Assembly: GCA_937926875.1 (NCBI GenBank)
Contig: CALBAX010000009.1
Span: 1 to 7,753 of the forward strand
Source: an uncultured Desulfovibrio sp.
Lineage (GTDB): Bacteria > Desulfobacterota > Desulfovibrionia > Desulfovibrionales > Desulfovibrionaceae
Length of the DNA stretch: 7,753 bases
Reading direction: 5' to 3'
The translations under genes and the position numbers were made by a program. The notes beneath the pieces are model-generated. The model was not told where the DNA came from and made no database searches. It saw only the letters and a list, made by a program, of their open reading frames with translations. Shown piece by piece: positions 1 through 5,728 of the stretch. Position 1 is the first letter of the stretch, and each line of letters opens with the position of its first letter.

Positions 1-84
1 TTCCAGAGCGCGCAGGCCACGCACGGTGATGAGGTCTTCCGCACCGGGACCGGCGCCGACGATTTCCACAAAGGGCATGTTCAT
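1..84 (-). CDS. cbiF: Cobalt-precorrin-4 C11-methyltransferase (N-terminal fragment, runs off window)
   Basis: Only the first 28 codons are in the window. They begin MNMPFVEIVGAGPGAEDLIT, followed by a Val-Arg-Gly-Leu-Arg stretch. This is the N-terminal strand and glycine-rich loop of the SAM-dependent tetrapyrrole methylase family. The GAGPGxxxLIT form is typical of CbiF/CobM, which methylates C11 of (cobalt-)precorrin-4 in the cytoplasm. Other family members (CbiL, CbiH, CobA) share the loop, so the exact member is inferred from that form and from cbiC and cbiD just upstream. The start is uncertain. ATGs lie at 84-82 and 78-76, an in-frame GTG lies slightly upstream, and none has a clear Shine-Dalgarno. 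The gene starts 45 bases after the cbiD stop on the same strand, so it is probably in the same operon. Confidence 0.75.
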   Translation of the reverse strand, partial: MNMPFVEIVGAGPGAEDLITVRGLRALE

Positions 85-129
85 GGGCAAACTCACAGGG
101 AGAGGTAAGGGGCTCCGGCCGCAGGGCGG

Positions 130-1362
130 TCAGGGCCTGTCGATGAAATAGCGCAGGCCGATGTTAGGGACCTGTCCGTCAGGAGAAGCGTCTTCCATGC
201 TGTCGTCCGGGGACGGCAGGGGGGCCGACACCGTGCCGGGAGCGTGCCGCAGGCTTTCCTTGAACAGGAAGGCACCGTCAAAGTCGAAGACCAGCAGGTG
301 CAGGGACGCTACACCGGGAGCCCGGCGGGAAAAATGTTCCAGGGCCGCCCGGGCCAGGCCATGCAGGACAGGCAGGCGCCCGGCTTCGGGGATAGAGTGC
401 AGGGCCTCGCGCACGGACACGCTGTGGCGCAGGGCCTCGTGCAGGGCGGTCTCTCCGGGCAGGCAGGCCTGCACCTGACGGCGCAGCAGCGCCATGTCCT
501 GTTCCACCTGATGGGCATGGGTGTTGGCGAAGCCTGCGGCATATTTGCAGAGCTTGCCCGCCATGCAGGCCACGGCCACTTCCTGCATCTGGTGACGGGC
601 GGCGATGCCCAGGCTGTCGGCAATGAAATCCCCGATGCAGACGAAGGCGCTTTCCGGCCAGTGGGGCAGCTGGCGACGGGCTCCCGCCTGGGTACGCCCG
701 CCGGTACAGAAGACCATCTCGCGGCCGCCGCTGCGCTGCCGGGCCCGTACGCACAGGCGCACGGTCTCCACATAGGCGGCGTGGCTGTAAGGCCGCACCA
801 GACCCGTGCTGCCCAGGATGGAGATGCCGCCCTCCACGCCCAGGCGGGGATTGAGGGTGTGACGGGCCAGCTCCGCGCCGTTCTCCACGCCCAGTTCCAG
901 CAGCCAGCAGCCGCCAGTCATGCCCGCACGGGCCAGGTTTTCGGCCAGCAGGCGCCGGGGACCGCCGGTGACGGCCCATTTGCCGGGCGGGCAGTCCAGG
1001 CCCTGCCGTGTACAGCGGCCGATACCTTCCACGGCACGCAGGATGAGCATGGCCGCGCCTGTCTTGATGCGATGGTCCTCCGGCCGGGCATCTTCGGACG
1101 CGCATGCGGAGAGCCGGGCAAAGAGCACCGCACCATGCGTGCAGTCGGGGTCGTCGCCGCCGTCCTTGACCATCTCGGCCATGCGGCCTGGAGCCGGCGG
1201 ACGCAGGGGCAGGAGGCGCTCCTTGCCGTCGCCGAACAGCACAGGCACCACGGCCGGTGGCGTGCCCGTCCGCAGGGACTGCCAGCAGGCCACGGCCAGC
1301 GCGGCCGCACAGGCGCCGGTGGAATAGCCCCAGCGCAGGGACGTGTGGTCTTTGCGGCCCAT
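130..1362 (-). CDS. cbiD: Cobalt-precorrin-5B C1-methyltransferase CbiD
   Basis: The 410-residue product is CbiD, the SAM-dependent enzyme that methylates C1 of cobalt-precorrin-5B in the oxygen-independent route to cobalamin. Family marks are clear. They are an N-terminal GYSTGACAAA (residues 12-21), KDGGDDPDCTHG (66-77), the signature NPRLGVEGGISILGSTGLVR (171-190), and a C-terminal section with IGDFIADSLGIAA (243-255) and MAGKLCKYAAGFANTHAH (267-284). The length is somewhat above the usual 350-390 because of a Pro/Ser/Asp-rich tail (about residues 370-400) with no recognisable motif. The ATG at 1362-1360 lies 6 bases after the cbiC stop, so translation is probably coupled; any ribosome site would be inside the cbiC 3' end. 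Presence of CbiD rather than CobF points to the anaerobic cobalt-early pathway. The family call is firm. Confidence 0.95.
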   Translation of the reverse strand: MGRKDHTSLRWGYSTGACAAALAVACWQSLRTGTPPAVVPVLFGDGKERLLPLRPPAPGRMAEMVKDGGDDPDCTHGAVLFARLSACASEDARPEDHRIKTGAAMLILRAVEGIGRCTRQGLDCPPGKWAVTGGPRRLLAENLARAGMTGGCWLLELGVENGAELARHTLNPRLGVEGGISILGSTGLVRPYSHAAYVETVRLCVRARQRSGGREMVFCTGGRTQAGARRQLPHWPESAFVCIGDFIADSLGIAARHQMQEVAVACMAGKLCKYAAGFANTHAHQVEQDMALLRRQVQACLPGETALHEALRHSVSVREALHSIPEAGRLPVLHGLARAALEHFSRRAPGVASLHLLVFDFDGAFLFKESLRHAPGTVSAPLPSPDDSMEDASPDGQVPNIGLRYFIDRP

Positions 1363-1368
1363 GGCGGT

Positions 1369-2013
1369 CTAGGCGCTCTCCATGACGGCATGCAGGGTGG
1401 TGACGGCCAGGGCGCTGCCGCCGCGGCGGCCTTCCAGCACGATCTGGGGCACAGGGCAGCGGGCCAGGAGCTCCTTGGATTCCACCACGTTGACGAAGCC
1501 TACGGGCATGCCCACCACCAGGGCCGGGCGGACGCCTTCGTCAAGGATATAGCGGGCGATGCGGGCCAGGGCCAGCGGCGCGTTGCCGATGAGCACGATG
1601 CCGCCATCCAGCAGGGGGCGGGCTTTCTCGGCGCTGCACAGGGCGCGGGTATGGCCTTCGGTGCGGGCCCGTTCCACCACATCGGGGTCGGTGATGTAAC
1701 AGTGCAGGTCTTCAGGCCCGTAGCCCGGATGGAGCGTGCGCAGTTTGGGCAGGGACAGGCCGGAGCGCAGCATCTGGGAATCACAGAAGACGGGGGCCTT
1801 GCGGCGCAGGGCGGCCAGCCCGGCGGGCACCGGATCGTGGCGGAAAACAAGGGTGTCCGCGATGTGCATGTCCGCCGTGGTGTGGATAAGGCGGCGTGCC
1901 ACGCGCCAGTGCGGGGCGGACAGGGTGCGGTGCAGGTCGCATTCGGCCTCGATGCGGCGGAAGCTCTCCTGCTCGATCTCTGCGGGGCTCATGTTCCAGC
2001 GAATCGTTTCCAT
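1369..2013 (-). CDS. cbiC: Cobalt-precorrin-8 methylmutase CbiC (precorrin-8X methylmutase family)
   Basis: The 214-residue product matches CbiC/CobH, which moves the C11 methyl group to C12 to give cobyrinic acid (or hydrogenobyrinic acid in the CobH case). The key histidine is visible at His44 in RRLIHTTADMHIADTLVF, equivalent to the catalytic His of CobH. Other conserved blocks are IGNAPLAL (142-149), GMPVGFVNVVESKE (168-181) and GRRGGSALAV (195-204). The length is normal for the family. The start is ATG at 2013-2011, with an AGGA Shine-Dalgarno at 2023-2020 spaced six bases away. The stop is TAG. The gene is first in the minus-strand run cbiC > cbiD > cbiF. The name cbiC rather than cobH is chosen because cbiD follows, which marks the anaerobic pathway. 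Confidence 0.96.
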   Translation of the reverse strand: METIRWNMSPAEIEQESFRRIEAECDLHRTLSAPHWRVARRLIHTTADMHIADTLVFRHDPVPAGLAALRRKAPVFCDSQMLRSGLSLPKLRTLHPGYGPEDLHCYITDPDVVERARTEGHTRALCSAEKARPLLDGGIVLIGNAPLALARIARYILDEGVRPALVVGMPVGFVNVVESKELLARCPVPQIVLEGRRGGSALAVTTLHAVMESA

Positions 2014-2339
2014 GGAGTATCCTGCTGAACAGCAGTCAGAAAGGTCGGGAAAAACGCGACAAGAATGCAGAAAATCGGCGTGCTGTGCAAGAGGGGAAGT
2101 GACGGGCCGGGGCGGCCCGTCAACTGTGGCGGAAGAGGGGGCGGGACATCAGGCAACGTGGAAGGAAAGGGACAGTTGCCGTTGGCGGGCCGGACGCGAA
2201 CGGATCGGATGCGGATGAGTAGAGGACAAGGAGGAGTGCCGTCCGGCGGAGCTCCGGGCGACATGGGCAGGGCAGACCGAAACACCACGGGCAGAGTACC
2301 GACCCGGCCAGGACACCGGCGGGACGGGCGATGGCAATG
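2014..2339 (-). other. cbiC upstream leader/intergenic region, no convincing gene
   Basis: These 326 bases separate the cbiC start from the stop of the DUF1848 gene, both on the minus strand. Several short open frames cross it but lack family resemblance or ribosome sites, and I treat them as chance in GC-rich DNA. It contains a perfect 8-bp inverted repeat at 2101-2121, a perfect 10-bp palindrome CGGAGCTCCG at 2247-2256, and three close copies of CGGAT at 2201-2216. A weak minus-strand promoter-like pair exists (TTGCAC at 2090-2085 and CATTCT at 2067-2062, 17 bases apart). Each hexamer matches consensus at only three of six positions, so I do not claim it. I looked for a cobalamin riboswitch on both strands and found no B12 box. 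Confidence 0.6.
2101..2121. repeat. Perfect 8-bp inverted repeat (GC-rich hairpin) upstream of cbiC
   Basis: GACGGGCC (2101-2108) and GGCCCGTC (2114-2121) pair perfectly across a five-base loop. The hairpin would be very stable in RNA from either strand. On the minus strand it is followed by a pyrimidine-rich but C-interrupted tract rather than a run of T. It could therefore be a weak terminator for the DUF1848 gene or a structural element in the cbiC leader about 90 bases before the start codon. Its role cannot be decided from sequence alone. Confidence 0.6.
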
Positions 2340-3320
2340 TCAGTCCAGCAGGCATTCCCGTGCTTCGGGCTGCTGGCGGCAGCGTTGCAGGTTGGTGCGC
2401 ACCGCCTGTTCCGAACGGTTGGCATAGCAATAGACACAAAAATGCGGGCAGCTGTCGTACGCACCGATGTCCTTGCTGGGGATGCAGCCGCAGGCCGTGC
2501 GCTGGCCCGTATCCTTGGGGGCGTTGGCGGCGGTCTCCTTGCCGGGCAGGAGGGAAAGCTGCTTATTGGGCGCCAGCTCCGCCTGTACCAGGGCATCCTG
2601 CGGGCACAGGCGGCGGATGAGGGCATCGTCGATACATTTGTTTTTATGGATGCCCAGGGCGCTCAGGTCGATGCCTTCGGCGCAGGTGGCCAGCTCCAGC
2701 CGGTGCGGCCAGCCGGCATTCAGGGCCGCGATGCCCCGGGCCAGCTCCCGCATCTCGTCCACTGTGGGCGTCCGGTAGGCCGGATCGAGCCTGTGCAGGG
2801 CAGCGGCGGTCTTGCGGTACATGTCCACGAAGCTGAAGACGAGCTTTTCCGTATAGGGGGAAAGCTCCCGCCCCAGCCGGTCGATGCGTTCCAGCAGGGC
2901 ATCCGTGCCCAGACGGCCGCCCACGATGAGAGGGTCGCAACGCCAGATGACCCGCTGCGGGCCGATGGTGTCCGCCAGCCGCTTGAACGTCTCCAGACGG
3001 CGGCACAGGGAGGGCAGGCCGGGCTCCAGCCCCTCGGCCTCATAGGCATTGAGGGTGTACTGGAAGTAGAATTGCCGTCCTGTGGCCGCGATCTCCGCCA
3101 GATGCGGCAGAAAGGGCGCTGGATGCTTGCTCCAGAAGACGAAGACGCGCGTGCGCGCAAAGGAGATGACGCTCTCCTGTCGGCTGTTGAAGGGATTGCG
3201 CCGACGGCAAAAGCCTGCTCGCAGCCGGGCCATAAACCAGTCCCCGTGGAAGGCGGGGATGTCCGTGGCCCGGCTGGCGGAGATGACGAGGGGGGAGTGA
3301 GGGGAGATAAGGAGCGGCAT
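2340..3320 (-). CDS. DUF1848 family protein with C-terminal Cys cluster (putative Fe-S protein)
   Basis: The 326-residue product matches the DUF1848 family. The N-terminus carries the family mark ISASRATDIPAF (residues 13-24), then a region with FVFWSKHPAPFLPHL. The C-terminus carries CGCIPSKDIGAYDSCPHFCV followed by YCYAN, giving cysteines 277, 279, 291, 295 and 298. The last three form C-x3-C-x2-C, the spacing used by radical SAM proteins to hold a 4Fe-4S cluster, so metal-cluster binding is a reasonable inference. No substrate or pathway is known to me. The start is ATG at 3320-3318. No strong Shine-Dalgarno precedes it, and there is no alternative start between it and the ISASR motif. It lies 326 bases upstream of cbiC on the same strand, too far to assume co-transcription. 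It marks the last GC-rich gene before the AT-rich islet. Confidence 0.88.
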   Translation of the reverse strand: MPLLISPHSPLVISASRATDIPAFHGDWFMARLRAGFCRRRNPFNSRQESVISFARTRVFVFWSKHPAPFLPHLAEIAATGRQFYFQYTLNAYEAEGLEPGLPSLCRRLETFKRLADTIGPQRVIWRCDPLIVGGRLGTDALLERIDRLGRELSPYTEKLVFSFVDMYRKTAAALHRLDPAYRTPTVDEMRELARGIAALNAGWPHRLELATCAEGIDLSALGIHKNKCIDDALIRRLCPQDALVQAELAPNKQLSLLPGKETAANAPKDTGQRTACGCIPSKDIGAYDSCPHFCVYCYANRSEQAVRTNLQRCRQQPEARECLLD

Positions 3321-3374
3321 GGGACGGGACAGGCAGAGGTATGTATATTGTCTAACTATTCCTTCTCTAGGATA

Positions 3375-3716
3375 TTAAAATTTTCTGTTAGCAATCTTTT
3401 TCATGGTTTTAAAGCCATTGCAACCGATAATTTCGATAGAAGATTCTTGCTTGAGTGCCTTTTCAAGGCTTATTCTTATTTGTGCTGGTATATATTCTGT
3501 TAGTCCGCTGCTATTTATAAAATTATGGAATACAATTTTTTTGTTGAAAGTTTGATAAATAGAATTTTCATTAAAATCTTGATTAGAATTTGCTACATTC
3601 CTTACCATATGTTGCAGAATCTCTTTATCCTGTTGCTGCATATCTTTCGGAAGAAGATTTGTCATGGCTTCGGTGAATTGATTTATGTCAATAGGGAATT
3701 GAGAAGATGAAATCAT
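3375..3716 (-). pseudogene. C-terminal piece of a split AT-rich gene (small membrane-anchored protein)
   Basis: This AT-rich 113-codon frame encodes a soluble, helix-rich, Gln/Asn-rich segment ending GCNGFKTMKKIANRKF, then TAA. I do not recognise a named family. Its first ATG (3716-3714) overlaps the TGA of the preceding frame by four bases (ATGA). That could mean two translationally coupled genes. I favour a frameshift in one longer gene, because the three adjacent AT-rich frames are co-linear, each is short, and no strong ribosome site is seen here. It ends 54 bases before the DUF1848 start. Composition is far more AT-rich than its GC-rich neighbours, which suggests transfer from another source. 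If it is an independent gene, its function is unknown. Confidence 0.5.
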
Positions 3717-3979
3717 TGCTTGCTGAAAAAATTACTTTCTGTTTGCGCAAGAACTTGTTGAGTCAAAAAGAAAAAATTTTTCTGTGGATTTTTCATAAGC
3801 TGTTGCTGCTCAAGTATTGATGACGCACAATTATAAAAGTCATCAAAAATATTAAAGCTGCCAGAATCCATTTTTTTCACAAAATAGTGCTTATACTCAT
3901 TCCAGTAGTCTTTTTTGAAATAAAATTTGAGACTCATAAAAAGCGGGGTCATTAAGTTTTTTATCAACGATATATGAAT
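3713..3979 (-). pseudogene. Middle piece of the split AT-rich gene
   Basis: The frame is open from just after the TAA at 3982-3980 to the TGA at 3715-3713. It is the same reading frame as the N-terminal piece, so a single TAA separates the two. Within it lie possible starts TTG (3967) and ATG (3952). The peptide includes YWNEYKHYFVKKMDSGSFNI and a Gln/Asn-rich SILEQQQLMKNPQKNFFFLT. It reads as the interior of a larger protein rather than a gene start. It could in principle be translated alone from the TTG, but no good Shine-Dalgarno is visible. Function is unknown. Confidence 0.5.
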
Positions 3980-4189
3980 TTATTTTTTAATTTGGCTTTT
4001 TAAGTCTTCAATCTGCAGAACTATAAGTGAGGCTGCTTCAGACACTTTTCGGCGTTCTTGTAAAATAAAGACTAAGAATGCAATACATCCGACAAAAAGC
4101 GGCCATATATTTTTTTGTATATTCGAAAAAATGAAAAATTCTTCCCACATAGCAAAAATAGAGTATTTAATTGTTTTTATATTTTTCAT
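3980..4189 (-). pseudogene. N-terminal, membrane-anchor piece of the split AT-rich gene
   Basis: Starting from ATG 4189-4187 (or ATG 4150-4148, residue 14 from the first), this frame encodes about 69 residues ending in TAA at 3982-3980. A single hydrophobic segment (IWPLFVGCIAFLVFILQ) is followed by a basic stop-transfer patch (ERRK). A helical, coiled-coil-like stretch SEAASLIVLQIEDLKSQIKK comes next. This suggests an N-terminal inner-membrane anchor with a cytoplasmic C-terminal part. The open frame extends further upstream to 4429, but those residues do not look protein-like and overlap plus-strand scraps, so I chose a later start. The frame resumes in phase immediately after the TAA. I infer one gene broken by a nonsense codon. 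A stand-alone small membrane protein is the alternative. Confidence 0.5.
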
Positions 4190-4604
4190 TACAGCAGCTG
4201 GGCAGAGTTTTTCTAAGTTGCTTTTTGAGAAAGTCCACGTCTTTTGCTGAGGAAAATTGTTTGAAGAGGAGACATTATTAAGAGTCGCTTCGATAAATAT
4301 ATTGTCGCAGATTAGCTCAGATGGTGACGATTCTAAGTGCGCAGCTGTTTGGTGAAGAGACTTGAATACGCTGGAGCGCTTGTCGGCTATGGCCCGGATA
4401 GAGGGGCTTTTTCGGTAACGGTGCAGCAAGGAACATGGAGGAGAACTCCGGCGAGTGGTGCATACAGGTTATTCGACGACCGGAGTATAAAGGCTGCGCA
4501 AAACCGTGGCAAGGGAAAGAAGAAAAGGTTGTATAACTTATTGCTATCACAGGTAAAATGTAGAAAACTTGAGGAAAGGCAGGTAAAGCACGATGGCAGA
4601 CATG
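4190..4604. other. Decayed plus-strand coding scraps between islet genes
   Basis: This stretch has no convincing intact gene. Two plus-strand segments look like leftovers of coding sequence. The first is a stop-bounded segment at 4356-4418 reading RDLNTLERLSAMARIEGLFR then TAA, which has the amphipathic pattern of a protein C-terminus. The second is a 33-codon frame at 4435-4536. Around them, stops interrupt every frame on the plus strand. Base composition is intermediate between the AT-rich split gene on the left and the GC-rich flanks. I read it as debris of a former insertion, possibly phage-derived, but no family is recognised. Confidence 0.35.
4435..4536 (+). CDS. Possible small ORF, 33 residues, unknown
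   Basis: ATG at 4435 is preceded by AAGGA at 4429-4433, which is unusually close (one base) for a Shine-Dalgarno. The frame reads MEENSGEWCIQVIRRPEYKG and then 13 more residues with a Lys/Glu-rich end before TAA. The amino-acid make-up is protein-like, with Trp, Cys and Tyr spread through it, more so than the overlapping longer plus-strand frame (4337-4621), which is Arg-rich and unlike a folded protein. It may be a real micro-gene or a fragment of a larger lost gene. No homologue is recognised. Confidence 0.25.
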   Translation: MEENSGEWCIQVIRRPEYKGCAKPWQGKEEKVV

Positions 4605-4633
4605 TTGAGAGTCATAAATAATCGTATTATACT
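4605..4633 (+). promoter_or_regulatory. Strong sigma70-type promoter for the nuclease-like gene
   Basis: TTGAGA (4605-4610) matches the -35 consensus at five of six positions. TATACT (4628-4633) matches the -10 at five of six, with exactly 17 bases between them. Transcription would start near 4640 and give a leader of about 54 bases before the ATG at 4694. It is the best promoter in the window and points only at the downstream plus-strand gene, which indicates that this gene is expressed on its own. Confidence 0.7.
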
Positions 4634-4683
4634 GCCTCTATGGCGATACTAGGCTTGTGTTGAATTCATTATCCGTCCTTGCT

Positions 4684-4689
4684 GGAGGT
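4684..4689 (+). promoter_or_regulatory. Shine-Dalgarno GGAGGT setting the start at 4694
   Basis: GGAGGT lies four bases before ATG 4694-4696. It decides the start of the downstream gene: the same frame also has a TTG at 4679, but that codon is upstream of the ribosome site and has none of its own. Confidence 0.8.
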
Positions 4690-4693
4690 CAGT

Positions 4694-5365
4694 ATGAATC
4701 AGAGTACCCTCATCAAAAATATCCATCTTGGTATCAAAAAGACGAATGATCTTTATATAGGATGGACAGGAGGCTGGTGGATTACCGCATACGGTGTGGA
4801 GAATTTTATGGTGGGGAACGTCGCACGCTTTATTATGGAGCAGGCGGACAGGCCCGCCTATGCGTTTCTGGAAGTCCCTTTTAGGGAATTATATGATGAT
4901 GGAGGCAAACTCCCTCGGGGCCGGCGCTCCGAGGCCAAAAGAGACCGGAACAGACTGGATCTTTCCTTTTACAATCAAACGGGGAAAATCCAATATGCCC
5001 TGGAGTTCAAAAAAATGTGGACCGCGGCTGGATTTGAGCATGATGCCGACAGGCTCGCAGGACTGCTCAGCGTTTTTGGAACAGTAAAGGGCGGGTCGCT
5101 GACCTGTGCCGTGTTCACCTGTCTTGTGGCGGCAAACGGGAGCTCCAGGGAAAATACCCTGGATAAGCTGCGTTCGAAGATAGAGGCCTACGGCGAGCGC
5201 TGCGATGGCTACATGACGACAGAACTAGGCAAGGCTGTTACTTTTTATAATGTTACGTCTTCTCTGGATTATAAGGATATTGGCCCTGTGCTGACAGAAG
5301 ACGGTACACAGGCCTTGGCCTCCTTGTGCGTGCGGATGAATAACAGCAGAGGCGATCAGGAATAG
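4694..5365 (+). CDS. Putative PD-(D/E)XK-type nuclease, orphan accessory protein
   Basis: The 223-residue soluble protein has no signal peptide or membrane segment. Residues 87-107 read RLDLSFYNQTGK and then IQYALEFKK, so Asp89 and Glu104-x-Lys106 give D-x14-E-x-K, the catalytic core pattern of the PD-(D/E)XK fold on two predicted strands. Glu60 (AFLEVPF) could be the extra N-terminal acidic residue, and the following HDADRLAGLLSVFG (116-129) would be the helix after the core. A conserved-looking basic GRRSEAKRDRNR precedes Asp89. This is a motif-based inference; no named restriction or repair family is recognised, and a non-catalytic member of the fold is possible. The gene has its own promoter, Shine-Dalgarno and terminator, sits at the edge of an AT-rich decayed islet, and points away from the cob cluster. 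That layout is common for single-gene defence or mobile-element cargo, but defence is not shown. Confidence 0.6.
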   Translation: MNQSTLIKNIHLGIKKTNDLYIGWTGGWWITAYGVENFMVGNVARFIMEQADRPAYAFLEVPFRELYDDGGKLPRGRRSEAKRDRNRLDLSFYNQTGKIQYALEFKKMWTAAGFEHDADRLAGLLSVFGTVKGGSLTCAVFTCLVAANGSSRENTLDKLRSKIEAYGERCDGYMTTELGKAVTFYNVTSSLDYKDIGPVLTEDGTQALASLCVRMNNSRGDQE

Positions 5366-5443
5366 CGAAAACGATCCGGGAGGCGGGATTTTTCCAGCGA
5401 GGTAGTTGTAAAGAACGTCGCGTCAACATGGAAAGAAACGAAA

Positions 5444-5480
5444 AAGGCACCTGCATCACTGCAAGTGCCTTGTTTTTTTA
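5444..5480 (+). terminator. Rho-independent terminator after the nuclease-like gene (likely bidirectional)
   Basis: AAGGCACCTGCA (5444-5455) and TGCAAGTGCCTT (5460-5471) form a 12-bp stem with one C/A mismatch and a TCAC loop, followed by TG and seven T (5473-5479). It lies about 80 bases after the stop at 5365. On the minus strand the same stem is followed by a shorter T tract, so it could also stop transcription coming from the autotransporter side. Confidence 0.85.
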
Positions 5481-5565
5481 TTGCCAAGGAAGGAGGGCCG
5501 CCTGCCGGCGGCGTGAAAGACGTCGTGCAGCCCTGGCGTTTCTCCTTTTGCGACGGACCTGCCTC

Positions 5566-5586
5566 AAAAAGACCGTCAGACGGATC
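5566..5586 (-). terminator. Possible minus-strand terminator downstream of the autotransporter
   Basis: Read on the minus strand, GATCCGT-CTG-ACGGTC forms a short hairpin with one bulged T, followed directly by TTTTT (5570-5566). The stem is short (four to six pairs), so efficiency may be low. It is placed about 145 bases after the autotransporter stop, where a terminator would be expected. Confidence 0.35.
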
Positions 5587-5634
5587 TTCCGGGGCATCCG
5601 GCAGGGAGGGAACCGCGATCTGTTTCGAGCCGGA

Positions 5635-5690
5635 CGGGGGGCATCGACCAAACCCGGGCATGGGGATGGGATTTGATGCCATGCCCCCCG
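5635..5690. repeat. Two overlapping, mutually exclusive inverted repeats
   Basis: CGGGGGGCAT (5635-5644) pairs perfectly with ATGCCCCCCG (5681-5690). A second pair, GGGCATGG (5656-5663) with CCATGCCC (5679-5686), uses part of the same right arm, so only one can form at a time. Neither is followed by a T run. They lie in the 3' flank of the autotransporter. A further short hairpin, CCCCGT/ACGGGG (5713-5718 with 5722-5727), sits next to its stop codon. Confidence 0.5.
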
Positions 5691-5728
5691 ACGGCAGCGA
5701 TCCACGGACAGCCCCCGTGTAACGGGGA

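Larger units (their letters stand above)
5366..5728. other. Gene-free, hairpin-rich intergenic region between convergent genes
   Basis: This stretch lies between the 3' ends of the nuclease-like gene (plus) and the autotransporter (minus). Open frames exist on both strands (for example plus 5465-5722), but they run through the terminator, are rich in Gly/Pro/Arg, have no ribosome site and resemble nothing I know. What it does hold is a series of inverted repeats, listed separately, consistent with converging transcription terminators. Composition returns from about balanced to GC-rich near 5480. Confidence 0.6.

Noticed and set aside
244..2028. Very long plus-strand open frame (594 codons) opposite cbiC and cbiD
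   Set aside because: It lies wholly antisense to two firmly identified genes, is rich in Gly/Ala/His/Gln, and is the usual GC-driven shadow frame.
2101..2160. Cobalamin riboswitch look-alike on the plus strand (CCCGTCAACTGTGGCGGAAG)
   Set aside because: It resembles the conserved CCCGCAACTGT core, but the rest of the riboswitch and the B12 box are missing and it faces away from the cob genes.
1989..2288. 99-codon minus-strand frame upstream of cbiC
   Set aside because: It overlaps the cbiC start in another frame, is Pro/Leu-rich with no ribosome site, and runs through the GC hairpin.
2331..3503. Plus-strand open frame of 390 codons opposite the DUF1848 gene
   Set aside because: It is antisense to a recognised family and crosses the composition boundary into AT-rich DNA with no ribosome site; a shadow frame.
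4306..4385. tRNA-like stretch with AGATTAGCTCAGATGGT
   Set aside because: It mimics a D-arm, but there is no T-loop GTTCGAATC-type motif, no pairing acceptor stem and no sensible anticodon arm.
5465..5722. 85-codon plus-strand frame after the terminator
   Set aside because: It begins inside the terminator stem, has no ribosome site and is rich in Gly, Pro and Ser with no known resemblance.
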